64,000 bases of DNA from Streptomyces coeruleorubidus (GTDB lineage: Bacteria > Actinomycetota > Actinomycetes > Streptomycetales > Streptomycetaceae): assembly GCF_028885415.1 (NCBI RefSeq), contig NZ_CP118527.1, positions 806,001 through 870,000 of the forward strand. The letters run 5' to 3'. This document shows positions 1-8,173 of the stretch, one piece after another. The first letter of the stretch is position 1. The number at the start of each line of letters is the position of its first letter. The translations under genes were made by a program, and so were the position numbers. The notes below the pieces were generated by a model. It did no database searches and was not told the DNA's origin. It saw nothing but the letters and a program-made list of their open reading frames with translations.

Positions 1-1001
1 TGGAAGACGCGGACTTCCTCGCGGGTGGCGCCGACGAGCAGGGGGATGTCGGCGGCGGCGCCGTCGGCGACGGCCTGGTGGGGGGCGACGGGCAGCACGC
101 TGCCGTCGAGTACGGCACCCCAGGACCGGCCGCCGGGCAGGTTGCGCTGTCCGATGTCGCCGGTGACGACAGTGCTCTGCACGTCCAGGATCCGCTGGCA
201 GGGAACGGTGAGCAGGTCATCGGGGCTGTCCAGACCGAGCGCGGTGATCAGGTCCTCGGCGATGGTGGTGGCGGTGGCCCGGTCGAAGATCCGGGACGTA
301 CTGCCGCTCTGGAGGATCGCCTTGTGGAAGAGGCCGGTGGCCGCGGGTGCGGCCAGCAGGGCTCCGATGGAGAAGGCGCCGGCGGACTGCCCCGCCACGG
401 TGAGGTTGCCGGGGTCACCGCCGAAGGAGGCGATGTTGTCCCGTACCCAGCGCAGTGCGGCCGTCTGGTCCTGGAGGGCGAGGTTGGTCGACCCGACCCA
501 CTGGCTGCCGAGGTCGGCCAGGTGCAGGAAACCGAGTGCTCCCAGGCGGTAGTTGGCGGTGACGACGACCGTGCCGGTCTGCCGGGCGAGAGCGGCCCCG
601 TCGCTGTACGGGGGTGCGGCGGAGCCGGCCTCGTATCCGCCGCCGTAGATCCACACGATGACGGGGCGGAGGGCGTCGTCGGGCGCCGTCGTGGGGGTCC
701 AGACATTGAGATACAGGCAGTCCTCGGACGTCTCCCTGATCTCCGCCGTGGGGAAGCTGGGGAAGGAGGACTTCTGGCTCGCCTCCGGCATCAGGGATGA
801 CGCGCCCTGCGCGGGCGCCGGTGCGAAGCTGTCGGCCGGGCGGACCCCCTGCCACGGCCGGGGCGGCTGGGGCGGGCGGAACCGCAGCTCACCCACCGGG
901 GGTGCGGCGAAGGGGATGCCGGCGAAGAGACGACCCCCGTCGGGGAGTGCGCATCCGCGAACGGTTCCCGTGGTGGTCTCGGTCAGGAGTGCGTCTGCCA
1001 T
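1..1001 (-). CDS. Type B carboxylesterase, 3' part beyond window
   Basis: Alpha/beta-hydrolase of the carboxylesterase/lipase type B family, expected to hydrolyse carboxylic esters. Reading from ATG at 1001 (complement) the frame stays open to the window edge, so the C-terminus with the catalytic His is missing. Visible family marks are an EDCLYLNVW signature near residues 93-101, an oxyanion-hole YGGGY near 117, and the nucleophile elbow GQSAGA with Ser about residue 206. No signal peptide is seen, so it is probably cytoplasmic. It is divergent from a WYL regulator with 96 bp between the starts, which suggests that regulator controls it. A second enzyme of this family lies at 5684-7012. Confidence 0.9.
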   Translation of the reverse strand, partial: MADALLTETTTGTVRGCALPDGGRLFAGIPFAAPPVGELRFRPPQPPRPWQGVRPADSFAPAPAQGASSLMPEASQKSSFPSFPTAEIRETSEDCLYLNVWTPTTAPDDALRPVIVWIYGGGYEAGSAAPPYSDGAALARQTGTVVVTANYRLGALGFLHLADLGSQWVGSTNLALQDQTAALRWVRDNIASFGGDPGNLTVAGQSAGAFSIGALLAAPAATGLFHKAILQSGSTSRIFDRATATTIAEDLITALGLDSPDDLLTVPCQRILDVQSTVVTGDIGQRNLPGGRSWGAVLDGSVLPVAPHQAVADGAAADIPLLVGATREEVRVF

Positions 1002-1097
1002 GGCGTGAGTCTGTCTTCCCGTGGAGCGAGGTCAGGTGGGTGGTGTGAGCATTCCACCCATACGTGACACCCGACGTCAGGATTTACGCTCACTCGT
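1002..1097. promoter_or_regulatory. Divergent promoter region, esterase / WYL regulator
   Basis: The 96 bp between the two divergent start codons must hold both promoters. The segment around 1048-1085 is less GC-rich than its surroundings. I could not assign convincing -10 and -35 boxes or a clear dyad. Confidence 0.35.
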
Positions 1098-2066
1098 GTG
1101 AAAGCCGACCGACTGCTGTCCATCCTGCTGCTCCTGCAGACCCGCGAACGGATGTCCCACGTCGAACTCGCCGAGCACCTGGAGGTCTCCGTCCGCACCG
1201 TCTACCGCGACGTCGAGGCGCTGTCCGCCGCTGGTGTCCCGGTGTGGACGGAGCGCGGGCGCAGCGGCGGCGTCCGGCTGCTGCCCGGCTACCGCACCGA
1301 CGTCACCGGGCTGACCAACGACGAGGCACGCGCCCTGTTCGTCCTCGCCACCGAGGGCACGCACGGCGCCCTCGGCCTCGGTGAGGCGATCCGCTCCGCG
1401 CTGCGCAAGGTCATGGCCGCGCTGCCCGCCCCGCACCGCGGCGACGCCGAGCGCACGAGCGAGCGTATCCTCGTCGACCCCGTCCGTTGGATGCACGGCA
1501 TCGAAACGGCCTCCGACGCCCATCTCGCAGAGCTGCAGCGCGCCGCCTTCGCCGACCGTCGGCTCCGGCTGACCTACCGCAGCGGCGACGCCCGCGAGCC
1601 GCGCAGCCACACCGTGGACCCGTACGGGCTGGTCAGCAAGGCGGGAGTCTGGTATCTGGTCGCCGACCGGGATGGTGAGCCCCGGCTGTTCCGCTCCGAC
1701 CGGGTCAAGGCCGCCGAGGTCACCGACGAACCCGTCCACCGTCGTCCCGGCCAGAACCTGGCAACCGTCTGGGCCCTGCTGCGCGAACGCTTCGAGAGCC
1801 TGCCGGACGGCATCCGCGTCCACTGCCGCGTACGCCCCGAGCAACTCGAGCTCTTCCAGCGCCTTTTCGCCTCCCAGCTGGTCACCCCACCCCATCCCAT
1901 GGATGGCGGTTGGGCCCGCGTCGAACTCGCCTTCCGTGAACTTCCCGACGTACGCGGACTGCTCTCCCTGGGCGCCGCCGTCGAGGTCCTCGACCCGCCC
2001 GAGGCCCGCGCCGAACTCACAGCCGTGGCCACCGAACTCGCCGCGCTCTACGGCGCGCGGGCCTGA
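1098..2066 (+). CDS. WYL-domain transcriptional regulator (DeoR-type HTH)
   Basis: A 322-residue regulator starting at GTG. Residues 1-60 form the winged HTH seen in this family (LAEHLEVSVRTVYRDVEAL, then a GRSGGVRLLPGY wing). Residues about 140-215 form the WYL ligand-binding domain (DPYGLVSKAGVWYLVA, then an RLFRSDRV stretch), followed by the WCX C-terminal region. Full family length. Its divergent placement next to the carboxylesterase at 1-1001 suggests local regulation, probably in response to a small molecule or nucleic-acid ligand; the ligand cannot be read from sequence. Confidence 0.93.
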   Translation: MKADRLLSILLLLQTRERMSHVELAEHLEVSVRTVYRDVEALSAAGVPVWTERGRSGGVRLLPGYRTDVTGLTNDEARALFVLATEGTHGALGLGEAIRSALRKVMAALPAPHRGDAERTSERILVDPVRWMHGIETASDAHLAELQRAAFADRRLRLTYRSGDAREPRSHTVDPYGLVSKAGVWYLVADRDGEPRLFRSDRVKAAEVTDEPVHRRPGQNLATVWALLRERFESLPDGIRVHCRVRPEQLELFQRLFASQLVTPPHPMDGGWARVELAFRELPDVRGLLSLGAAVEVLDPPEARAELTAVATELAALYGARA

Positions 2067-2089
2067 CGGCACCGCCCGACCCGCACCGA

Positions 2090-2499
2090 TGAGCAGATCC
2101 GCATCGAGACCGCCCCCCGCATTTCGTCGGGCTGCGCCAACCAGCCATGCCGCCCCTGCACCTGTGCGGCCGTCCTGTTCGCGGCACTCTGTTCGGGTCC
2201 GGCCCTTCCTCGTCCGTGACGGAACCAGCGACAGGCCCGGAAACAGGTCCAGCCGTAGCTCCGCTCGACCGTCCACCGCTTCGGGATCAGGGCGAATCCC
2301 CTGGTCCCCGGCGCGCGTTGAACGGTTTCGAGGTCGATGCCGAGGGCGGGGGCGCGGTCGACGAAGTGCTTGCGGTAACCGCCGTCGACCCAGACCTCAT
2401 CCGGGGTGGTCGACAGCGGTTGGATCGAGGAGCTGTCGACCGGCGGTGGAGTCCTGGACGCCGGCCGCAATGACCATGGTGGCTCGTCGGCCGGTCTGG
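2090..2499 (-). pseudogene. IS5-type transposase fragment, frameshifted
   Basis: Reverse-strand remnant of a DDE transposase. One frame carries GVQDSTAGRQLLDP and ends at a stop near 2400. A neighbouring frame then continues with DEVWVDGGYRKHFVD and IPKRWTVERSYGW, the region holding the last catalytic Glu. N-terminus and first Asp are absent, and the C-terminal part is scrambled. The piece stops at about 2499, exactly where a group II intron fragment on the other strand begins, so a clean recombination junction is likely there. Confidence 0.75.
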
Positions 2500-2742
2500 G
2501 TGGACTGCCGGCATAGAGAGCTCGTCACACGGCTCTTGGCTGACACTTGCGAGGTCTGCGGGAGCACTGGTGATGTCACGGTGCATCACATTCACGCCCT
2601 TGCCGGTCTCACTCATGCCGGACGGCCGCCGTCCGACTGGGCGCGCGTCGTGCTCGATCGGCGCCCCAAGACGGTCGTGGCCTGCGGTGCCTGCCACGCT
2701 CGCATCTACGACGCACAAGCGGCCAGATCATTCACACCGTGA
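2500..2742 (+). pseudogene. Group II intron reverse transcriptase, C-terminal HNH remnant
   Basis: About 80 codons matching the HNH endonuclease end of group II intron-encoded proteins: a CEVCGSTGDVTVHHIHAL zinc/HNH start, then GRPPSDWARVVLDRRPKT and a VACGACHARIY end. The reverse transcriptase and maturase domains that should precede it are absent. The upstream sequence is an unrelated transposase fragment on the other strand. The catalytic RNA 3' end follows directly, confirming the origin. Not functional as an intron. Confidence 0.85.
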
Positions 2743-2750
2743 TCACTGGA

Positions 2751-2845
2751 GAGCCGGATGATTGGGAAACCGTCATGTCCGGTTCGGCGGAAGGCCGCGC
2801 GGAACAGGACCTGCACGGCAGACACCTCGCCGCGCGGCCAACCCA
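2751..2845 (+). other. Group II intron RNA domains V and VI (3' end remnant)
   Basis: Bases 2751-2785 fold as domain V: GAGCCGGA pairs with TCCGGTTC, the AGC catalytic triad is present in the lower stem, and a GAAA tetraloop caps it. Bases 2793-2802 (GGCCGCGCGG) pair perfectly with 2830-2839, giving a domain VI hairpin. The intron 3' end is therefore near 2840-2846. Domains I-IV are missing. Confidence 0.8.
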
Positions 2846-2964
2846 ACGTCCTGGCTCGCCGGATGCCGACGATGCACCGCCGCTGCGAACCCAAAGCCGA
2901 CCGCTTCCTCGCCTTCACCAGTATTGCCTGCACACTGATCGGCTACCGCAGACTCACCACGGTG
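2842..2964 (+). pseudogene. IS5-family transposase C-terminal fragment
   Basis: An open stretch reading HRRCEPKADRFLAFTSIAC then TLIGYRRLTT, matching the conserved C-terminus of IS5-type transposases. It lies immediately 3' of the intron remnant, as if it were the 3' exon. No upstream transposase sequence is present in this orientation. A middle piece of a similar transposase lies at 3634-3738, out of order. Confidence 0.7.
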
Positions 2965-2976
2965 CCGGTGCTCACC

Positions 2977-3020
2977 GGGTTGGGCCGACGGCGCACACGT
3001 GTGCGCCGTCGGCCCAACCC
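2977..3020. repeat. Perfect 44-bp palindrome
   Basis: Bases 2977-2998 are the exact reverse complement of 2999-3020, with no loop bases. It could form a 22-bp hairpin or cruciform. It lies just after an IS fragment and about 130 bp after the intron remnant. It may be an old terminator or two abutted inverted ends; no run of T follows it. Confidence 0.9.
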
Positions 3021-3109
3021 CACTCCTGACCTGCTGCTGTCATGGTCAGAGGTTCAGCAGGTGTGCCGCGTTGCGGTGTGCGATGCGTTTGAGGTCGGCG
3101 CCGCCATCA

Positions 3110-3467
3110 GTGCGGCACGTGACCCTGCTCAGTCAGCTCCCGCCAGAGGGGGCGAGCATCGCCGAGTTGGCCCGGCGTCTGGGCGTCAGCGCCCCGACAG
3201 CGCACCAGTGGGTCCACGAACTTGTCGCCATGGGCGTGGTGACCGTGGAGAGCGATCCGCACTCCGCCCGGTCGAAGCTCGTGCGCCTCACAGAGGGCCG
3301 GTGTCCGGCGCCGCGCGGAGACGATGCAGATACTGGCCGGGCTAGAAGCCTCGCTCGCCGAGCGCGTCGGTGCGGATACCGTCACAGCACTACGGGCCGC
3401 ACTGGAGAAACCATGGGGATCTCCGGAATCGGTGGCAGTCGAACTCCCCGGCCCCTCCACCCCTTGA
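3110..3467 (+). pseudogene. MarR-type regulator, truncated and frameshifted
   Basis: One frame gives TLLSQLPPEGASIAELARRL and continues through a winged-helix region to about 3288 (SKLVRLTE). The following frame then gives RAGVRRRAETMQILAGLEA and a plausible C-terminus ending at TGA 3465-3467. A short deletion near 3290 joins the two. The N-terminal dimerisation helix and start codon are not recognisable. Dead remnant of a MarR-like repressor. Confidence 0.7.
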
Positions 3468-3633
3468 CGCCGTTGGTTCCCGGACGCAGCGACCAGTCCC
3501 TCCCCTGGCAGCAGGCTGCAAGGCCACCACACGCGGACCGCATGACCGGTCCGGCGGGAACCGGCAGGACAGTCAGACGCTGGAATCTCTACGGAATCCC
3601 TGCCGCCCCGGCCGCCGTCCGCGCCGCCGCCGG

Positions 3634-3738
3634 CTGACCAACTTCTACACCGACAAGGGGTATTACGACCACCCGTGTCGTTCGCCCCGCAAGCGCGGTG
3701 TCACCCGCAAGGACATGGAGCCCTCGAGCCGCCTGGGG
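3634..3738 (+). pseudogene. IS5-family transposase middle fragment
   Basis: About 35 codons reading FYTDKGYYD, RKRGVTRKDMEPSSRLG, resembling the DKGYD...ARKGIEPSSRLG segment that precedes the last catalytic Glu in IS5-type transposases. It is bounded by unrelated sequence on both sides. The stretch 3468-3633 before it and 3739-3843 after it hold nothing I recognise. Confidence 0.6.
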
Positions 3739-3843
3739 CCGCCACCGCTGAACTATCGAACGCACCGCCTCCTGACTGACCTGATGCCGCCGCCTGCGCC
3801 CTCGTCCGGTTCCGCCGGCTCACCGACTGAGCTTGTGGTCGAC

Positions 3844-4656
3844 CTACTCGCCGTCGGTGCGCAGGTCGGCGGGGTGCGAGTGGCTGTAGCGGGCGGCGGG
3901 AGTGGCGCGGTTGCCGCCCGCGAGCAGGGCGGCCTCGCCGGCCAGGAAGGCGTCGAGCGCGGCGGTCTGGTCCTCCAGGCCCGGTACGCAGATCGTCTCG
4001 CCCAGGCGCAGGCCGGCGAGGCTGGCTCCGGCCACGCCCTCCGCGGTCATGGCGGAGGGGATGTTTCCGTATCCGCCGGCGAACTCCGTCGCCACGATGC
4101 CCGGGCAGACCACCTGGGTACGGATGGGCGTGTCGGCGAGTTCGTGGGCAAGGGTGCGGGTGAAGGCGACGGTGCTGGCCTTGGCGGCGTTGTAGATGGT
4201 GCGGGGCGGCATGTGCGGGTTGCTCTGCCCGGCGCTGAAGGCCAGCAGGGAGGCGACCGTGACAATGGTTCCCTCCCCCGCGGTCAGCATGCCGGGCAGG
4301 GCGGCGCGCGCGAGCTGGATGGACGCCACGCCGTTGAGGATGAGTAGGCGGTCGATCTCCTCCGGGGCCACCTCGGCGAGCGGTGCGTAGCCGCCGTCTC
4401 CCGCGTTGCTGATCAGCAGCCGGACATCGCCGGCTGCCAGGCGCTTGGTCACCGAGGTGAGGCCGTCGTGGTTCCCGAGGTCCGCGGGAAGGACCTCCAC
4501 GGCGGCGCCGGCCGCGCGGAGTTCGTCCGCGAGCGCGGAAAGGCGGTCGGCCCTTCGGGCCACCAGGAGGAAGTCGCAGTCGGCCGCGAGGAGGCGGGCG
4601 TAGGCGGCGCCGATACCGGAGGAGGCGCCGGTGATGAGAGCAAGAGTACGAGACAT
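3844..4656 (-). CDS. Short-chain dehydrogenase/reductase (SDR)
   Basis: A 270-residue NAD(P)-dependent oxidoreductase. The cofactor motif TGASSGIG lies near residues 9-16, an NAG-type motif (SNAGDGG) near 84-90, and the catalytic YNAAK near 152-156. The first Met in frame is at 4674, but MSRTLALITG at 4656 fits SDR N-termini. The substrate is not predictable. It is divergent from a MarR regulator across a 72-bp region with a clear dyad, so MarR control is likely. Confidence 0.92.
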   Translation of the reverse strand: MSRTLALITGASSGIGAAYARLLAADCDFLLVARRADRLSALADELRAAGAAVEVLPADLGNHDGLTSVTKRLAAGDVRLLISNAGDGGYAPLAEVAPEEIDRLLILNGVASIQLARAALPGMLTAGEGTIVTVASLLAFSAGQSNPHMPPRTIYNAAKASTVAFTRTLAHELADTPIRTQVVCPGIVATEFAGGYGNIPSAMTAEGVAGASLAGLRLGETICVPGLEDQTAALDAFLAGEAALLAGGNRATPAARYSHSHPADLRTDGE

Positions 4657-4688
4657 GAGGACAGCATTATTCAAACGTCTGCGTCATG

Positions 4689-4708
4689 TCAAACGATTGA
4701 TTGTTTGA
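4689..4708. promoter_or_regulatory. Putative MarR operator
   Basis: TCAAAC-N8-GTTTGA lies between the divergent SDR and MarR starts, with a further TTCAAACG half-site near 4671. This AT-rich dyad stands out in a GC-rich genome and is the size of a MarR dimer site. Confidence 0.6.
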
Positions 4709-4728
4709 CAGTGTCGTATTCTTCCCGC

Positions 4729-5241
4729 ATGACGCTGCATGACGAGGGCCCCGTCGGCGCCGACGCCCTGGACCGAGTGACCTGGGCACTGCGGCGGGCG
4801 GAGTTGGCCGTGACAGCCCTGAAGGAGCAGCGGTTGCGCTGGCTGGGCATGGCGGCGGCACACTATTCCCTGCTCATCGCCGTCCACGTCGAGCCCGGCC
4901 TGGCCGGAGCGGAACTGGCCCGCCGCCTGAACGTCACCCCGCAGGCGGTGGCCTCCCTGGTGGCCCGTCTGGAGGGCCGGGGCCAACTGGAACGCCGGCC
5001 GCACCCGCGCCACCGTCACGTGCAGGAGCTCCACCTCACCGACGCCGGCCGCGACGCGCTGCGCAAGGCCGACTCCGTGATCGCGGAGATCGAACAGCAG
5101 ATCACCGAGAAGCTCGGCACCAAGGACTCCACCCAACTGCAGGCGCTCCTCGATCAGGTGAGCGACGCGATACAACAGGTGCAACCGGCAGGCCCCCTCA
5201 GTAGACCCGTCACCTTGCGCAAAGACGGCACACCGGGGTGA
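4729..5241 (+). CDS. MarR family transcriptional regulator
   Basis: A 170-residue winged-helix regulator. Helices before residue 45 would dimerise, the recognition HTH is GAELARRLNVTPQAVASLVA (about 56-75), and the wing is RRPHPRHRHVQELHLTDAG. ATG 4729 is chosen because it gives a family-length protein and leaves the operator free; the open frame extends further upstream without family similarity. Probable repressor of the SDR gene and of itself. Confidence 0.9.
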   Translation: MTLHDEGPVGADALDRVTWALRRAELAVTALKEQRLRWLGMAAAHYSLLIAVHVEPGLAGAELARRLNVTPQAVASLVARLEGRGQLERRPHPRHRHVQELHLTDAGRDALRKADSVIAEIEQQITEKLGTKDSTQLQALLDQVSDAIQQVQPAGPLSRPVTLRKDGTPG

Positions 5242-5683
5242 CCGCGCGAGCAGCCAGCACGTCAGGATCACCTTGGACGAGGAAGCCCCGCGTCATCACC
5301 GAACCAGCCTGAACCTGTCGAACGAGTCGTGGGAGCACCACACGCTCACGGGCGCGGAGCGGTCGGTACGCCAGGGACGGCGACAGGGCTCCACGCGTGA
5401 AGTGGCGATTCTGGCAGCAGGCCCCTCCGAATAGCCTGGAGCCGACGGGTGCGATCCGCGCGGCCGGCCTGTCTGCCGAACTCAAGGCGCCGGGGGAAGA
5501 CGGCTCCTGGCGCGGCGGCGTCATGGCTTCCTCGCCGGACGACAACCAGCGCATGGCGTGGGAGGGGCTCGCCCACTCCCTGCTTCGCTCGAGCGTGACC
5601 TACCTGGGCGGCTTCGGCGAGCTGTTCGGCTTCGGTGACCACCTGCTTTGACAGGGAGCCCCCTGGTTGATCCGGTTCACTCC
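5242..5683. other. 442-bp region without a recognised gene
   Basis: A plus-strand open frame of 84 codons (5397-5651) exists, but it matches no family I know and has no good ribosome site. Reverse frames are also open but unconvincing. It may be decayed sequence between two divergent-pair units. Confidence 0.4.
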
Positions 5684-7012
5684 TCAGGGGTGCCAGTGGT
5701 GCACGGCGGGGGCGGCCGCCGTGAACGGCGGCCAAGGGGTGTCGGTGCTCGGGGTGCCGGTGCGGATGAAGCTGAGCCAGGCGGTGCGCAGGGCTCGGCC
5801 CAGGGTGTCGATGTCGTGCGGGTCGGCGCCGGCGAGCATCGGGGCGGTGGCCCAGTCGGCATCGGTGCCGAACAGGAAGGGCAGTTCGATGCAGTGGGTG
5901 GCGCCGAAGGGAGAGGCGGGGGCGGCGTAGTCGAAGCGGTAGGTCCACACGCGGGCACCCGCCTCGCTCAGCCGGGCAGCCAGGCGGCGGGCTGCACGGT
6001 CGAAGAAGACAGACGCGGCCCGTTCCACAGCGTCCGCAGTCACCGAACCCAGTGCCGGGACCCGGCGCAGGCTGCGCAGCGCCGGGCTCGGGGTGTAGAA
6101 GGCGCTCATCTCCCGCCCGGTGGTGCCGATGATGACGTCCAGACCGGGAGCTCTGCCTGCCAGACATGCGGCCCAGCGTGCTGCGTCCGGGAGCGGGCCG
6201 ACTCCCTCGACCGGCCTGAACAAGGGGACCGCACGGAGCCCGAGTCTGCCTGCTGCCTCGCGCGCGAGCGCAGTCTGAGCGTCCAGGACATCGGCGACGG
6301 GGACGGTACGCGGGTCCGCGCCGAGCCGGGTGAGGAACCGTTCGGCGGCCTTCCGGGCGCTGCGAGCGCTCCCGAGGCCGAGAGCGGGGGGGGAACTTTG
6401 AACGACGGCCCGGCGGAACAGTCCCTCGGCGTCGGGCATGCCCAGCAGACACTGCACGGTGTGGGCGCCGGCGGACTGACCGGCCACGGTCACCGCGTCC
6501 GGGTCACCGCCGAACGCGGAGATGTTCTCGCGCACCCACCGCAGCGCGGCGAGCTGGTCGGCCAGGCCCAGATTGCCTTCGGAGATCCCCGGTGCACGCA
6601 GATAGCCGAGCACGCCAAGTCGGTAACTGACGGAGACGACGACCACGTCGCCCTCGCGGGCGAGCCGGTGGCCGCCGTAGAACTTCCAGGAACCGGCGCC
6701 CGAAACCCAGGCACCACCGTGGAACCACACCAGCACCGGCCGGGACCGGTCGTCGACGCCGGGGGTGGTGATGGTCAGGTTCATGCAGTCCTCGCCCTGT
6801 TCGTGCGGCTCGGGGACGCCCATCACGGGCTCCAGCCGGGACGGCCGCTGCGGGGCGATCGGGCCGTCGGCCGTGGCGTCCCTCTCTCCGCTCCAGGCGG
6901 GCACCGGGCGGGGCAGGCCGAACCGCTCGCAGGTGGCGTAGCGCACTCCTCGGAAGACGGTCGTACCGTCTTCGACCCGGCCACGCAGCACGCCGCTGGT
7001 GGTCTTTGCCAT
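5684..7012 (-). CDS. Type B carboxylesterase
   Basis: A 442-residue alpha/beta-hydrolase of the carboxylesterase type B family. The EDCMNLTI signature is near residue 73, the oxyanion HGGAW near 97, the nucleophile GQSAGA with Ser about 180, and the His of GATHCIELPFLFG about 373. An alternative start three codons upstream (7021) is possible. It is shorter than typical 500-residue members, mainly in loops. No signal peptide. It is divergent from a TetR gene with two matching operators between them, so it is very likely that repressor's target. Confidence 0.92.
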   Translation of the reverse strand: MAKTTSGVLRGRVEDGTTVFRGVRYATCERFGLPRPVPAWSGERDATADGPIAPQRPSRLEPVMGVPEPHEQGEDCMNLTITTPGVDDRSRPVLVWFHGGAWVSGAGSWKFYGGHRLAREGDVVVVSVSYRLGVLGYLRAPGISEGNLGLADQLAALRWVRENISAFGGDPDAVTVAGQSAGAHTVQCLLGMPDAEGLFRRAVVQSSPPALGLGSARSARKAAERFLTRLGADPRTVPVADVLDAQTALAREAAGRLGLRAVPLFRPVEGVGPLPDAARWAACLAGRAPGLDVIIGTTGREMSAFYTPSPALRSLRRVPALGSVTADAVERAASVFFDRAARRLAARLSEAGARVWTYRFDYAAPASPFGATHCIELPFLFGTDADWATAPMLAGADPHDIDTLGRALRTAWLSFIRTGTPSTDTPWPPFTAAAPAVHHWHP

Positions 7013-7045
7013 GGTGAGCATCAGCAGCCTCCGCAGGTCGCGTCC

Positions 7046-7117
7046 ATCGCAAGTCGACTTGCGATAGAACCCAGTGAAGCTCGCCGTGATGGTTTATCGC
7101 AAGTGTGCTTGCGATAA
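7046..7117. promoter_or_regulatory. Two TetR operators between esterase and tetR
   Basis: 7046-7065 is a perfect 20-bp palindrome ATCGCAAGTCGACTTGCGAT. 7094-7117 is TTATCGCAAG-N4-CTTGCGATAA. The shared core ATCGCAAG/CTTGCGAT marks both as sites for one dimeric regulator, each near one of the two divergent starts. Confidence 0.85.
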
Positions 7118-7125
7118 TGGGAGGT

Positions 7126-7743
7126 ATGACACCACCGCGCCCGGCCCCCGCGCACCGCCGTGGCGCGGCCGTACACCGAGCCGTCCTCAAGGCCACCACC
7201 GAACTCCTGGCCACCGAGGGCCTGGCGGGCACGCGCATCGCGGAGATCGCCGCCCGCGCCGGCGTGCACGAGACCTCGGTCTACCGGCGGTGGGGCACCC
7301 GGACCAACCTGATCCTCGAAGCCCTCTCGGACCGCCTGGACACGGAACTGCCCCTGCCTGACACCGGCTCCACGCGCGAGGACCTGACCATCTTCTTCAC
7401 CGCACTCGCCGCGTTCCTCACCACGCCCACGGGCCGCTCCCTCGCCTGCCTCGCCCTCGCCGCACCGGACGACGAGCCCCAGTCCGACCAACTCCGCAAC
7501 CGGTTCTGGACCGCCCGCCTGGACCGCGCCCGCATCCTCGTCCAACGCGGCGTCGACCGCGGCGACCTCCCGCCGGACAGCAGCCCCGAGTTCCTCCTCG
7601 AAGCCCTGACCGGCCCCCTCCACCTGCGCATCGTGCAACGCGACCAGCCCGCAGGGCACGCCTACGTGAGTCGACTCGTGGACCTGGTACTGGCCGGCGC
7701 CCGCTCGGCACCGCCCGACAGTCACCCCAGGTCAAACCGCTGA
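7126..7743 (+). CDS. TetR family transcriptional regulator
   Basis: About 205 residues. The N-terminal HTH runs to IAEIAARAGVHETSVYRRWG, followed by an all-helical ligand domain typical of TetR. Start choice is uncertain: ATG 7126 has GGGAGG only one base upstream, while ATG 7117 and GTG 7105 are also in frame and lie inside the operator, so a leaderless or very short leader mRNA is possible. It faces the carboxylesterase across paired operators and is its probable repressor. Confidence 0.92.
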   Translation: MTPPRPAPAHRRGAAVHRAVLKATTELLATEGLAGTRIAEIAARAGVHETSVYRRWGTRTNLILEALSDRLDTELPLPDTGSTREDLTIFFTALAAFLTTPTGRSLACLALAAPDDEPQSDQLRNRFWTARLDRARILVQRGVDRGDLPPDSSPEFLLEALTGPLHLRIVQRDQPAGHAYVSRLVDLVLAGARSAPPDSHPRSNR

Positions 7744-7753
7744 GGGAAAGAAG

Positions 7754-7855
7754 CAGAGCCATGCACGGGGCGTCGTATCCGATGTCGAAGACGATGAGGG
7801 TGTCCGCGTCGCCCTCGCGCCACCGCCCGTCGGCGATCAGATCCCTGACGGCGCG
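7754..7855 (-). pseudogene. Transposase internal fragment
   Basis: A reverse-strand stretch reading RDLIADGRWREGDADTL then IVFDIGYDAP resembles the DxGYD region of IS701-like DDE transposases. No start, no other catalytic parts. Sequence on either side within 7744-8173 shows no other gene I recognise, although a 47-codon plus frame (8046-8189) overlaps the end of the response regulator. Confidence 0.5.
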
Positions 7856-8173
7856 GCGCGCACCCGGACGGCGGCACCCATCATGGTCGGGCCGACGCTG
7901 GTCCCCGACGACGACAGCCAGCCGATGGCACTGTTCAAGGAGCGCATCGTCCGTATCGACGAAGGCACCGCTCGCCTGCGCTGCTGACCGTGCGAAGCCC
8001 TCAGCCAACACATGGCGCAACACGGGATAACGTGAGCCTCCCGACATGAGCGGGAGACGGCCCAAACGACGAAACGACCCGGCGAGCGCGGTCACGCGCA
8101 CGATCACCGCCACCAGCGAGGCCTTCGCTCACGTTTCCGAGCACGACAAAGGCGGCATCCCCGCTATGGGCGC

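Noticed and set aside
5397..5651. An 84-codon plus-strand frame between the MarR and esterase genes.
   Set aside because: No recognisable family, no clear ribosome site, and reverse frames across the same region are equally open.
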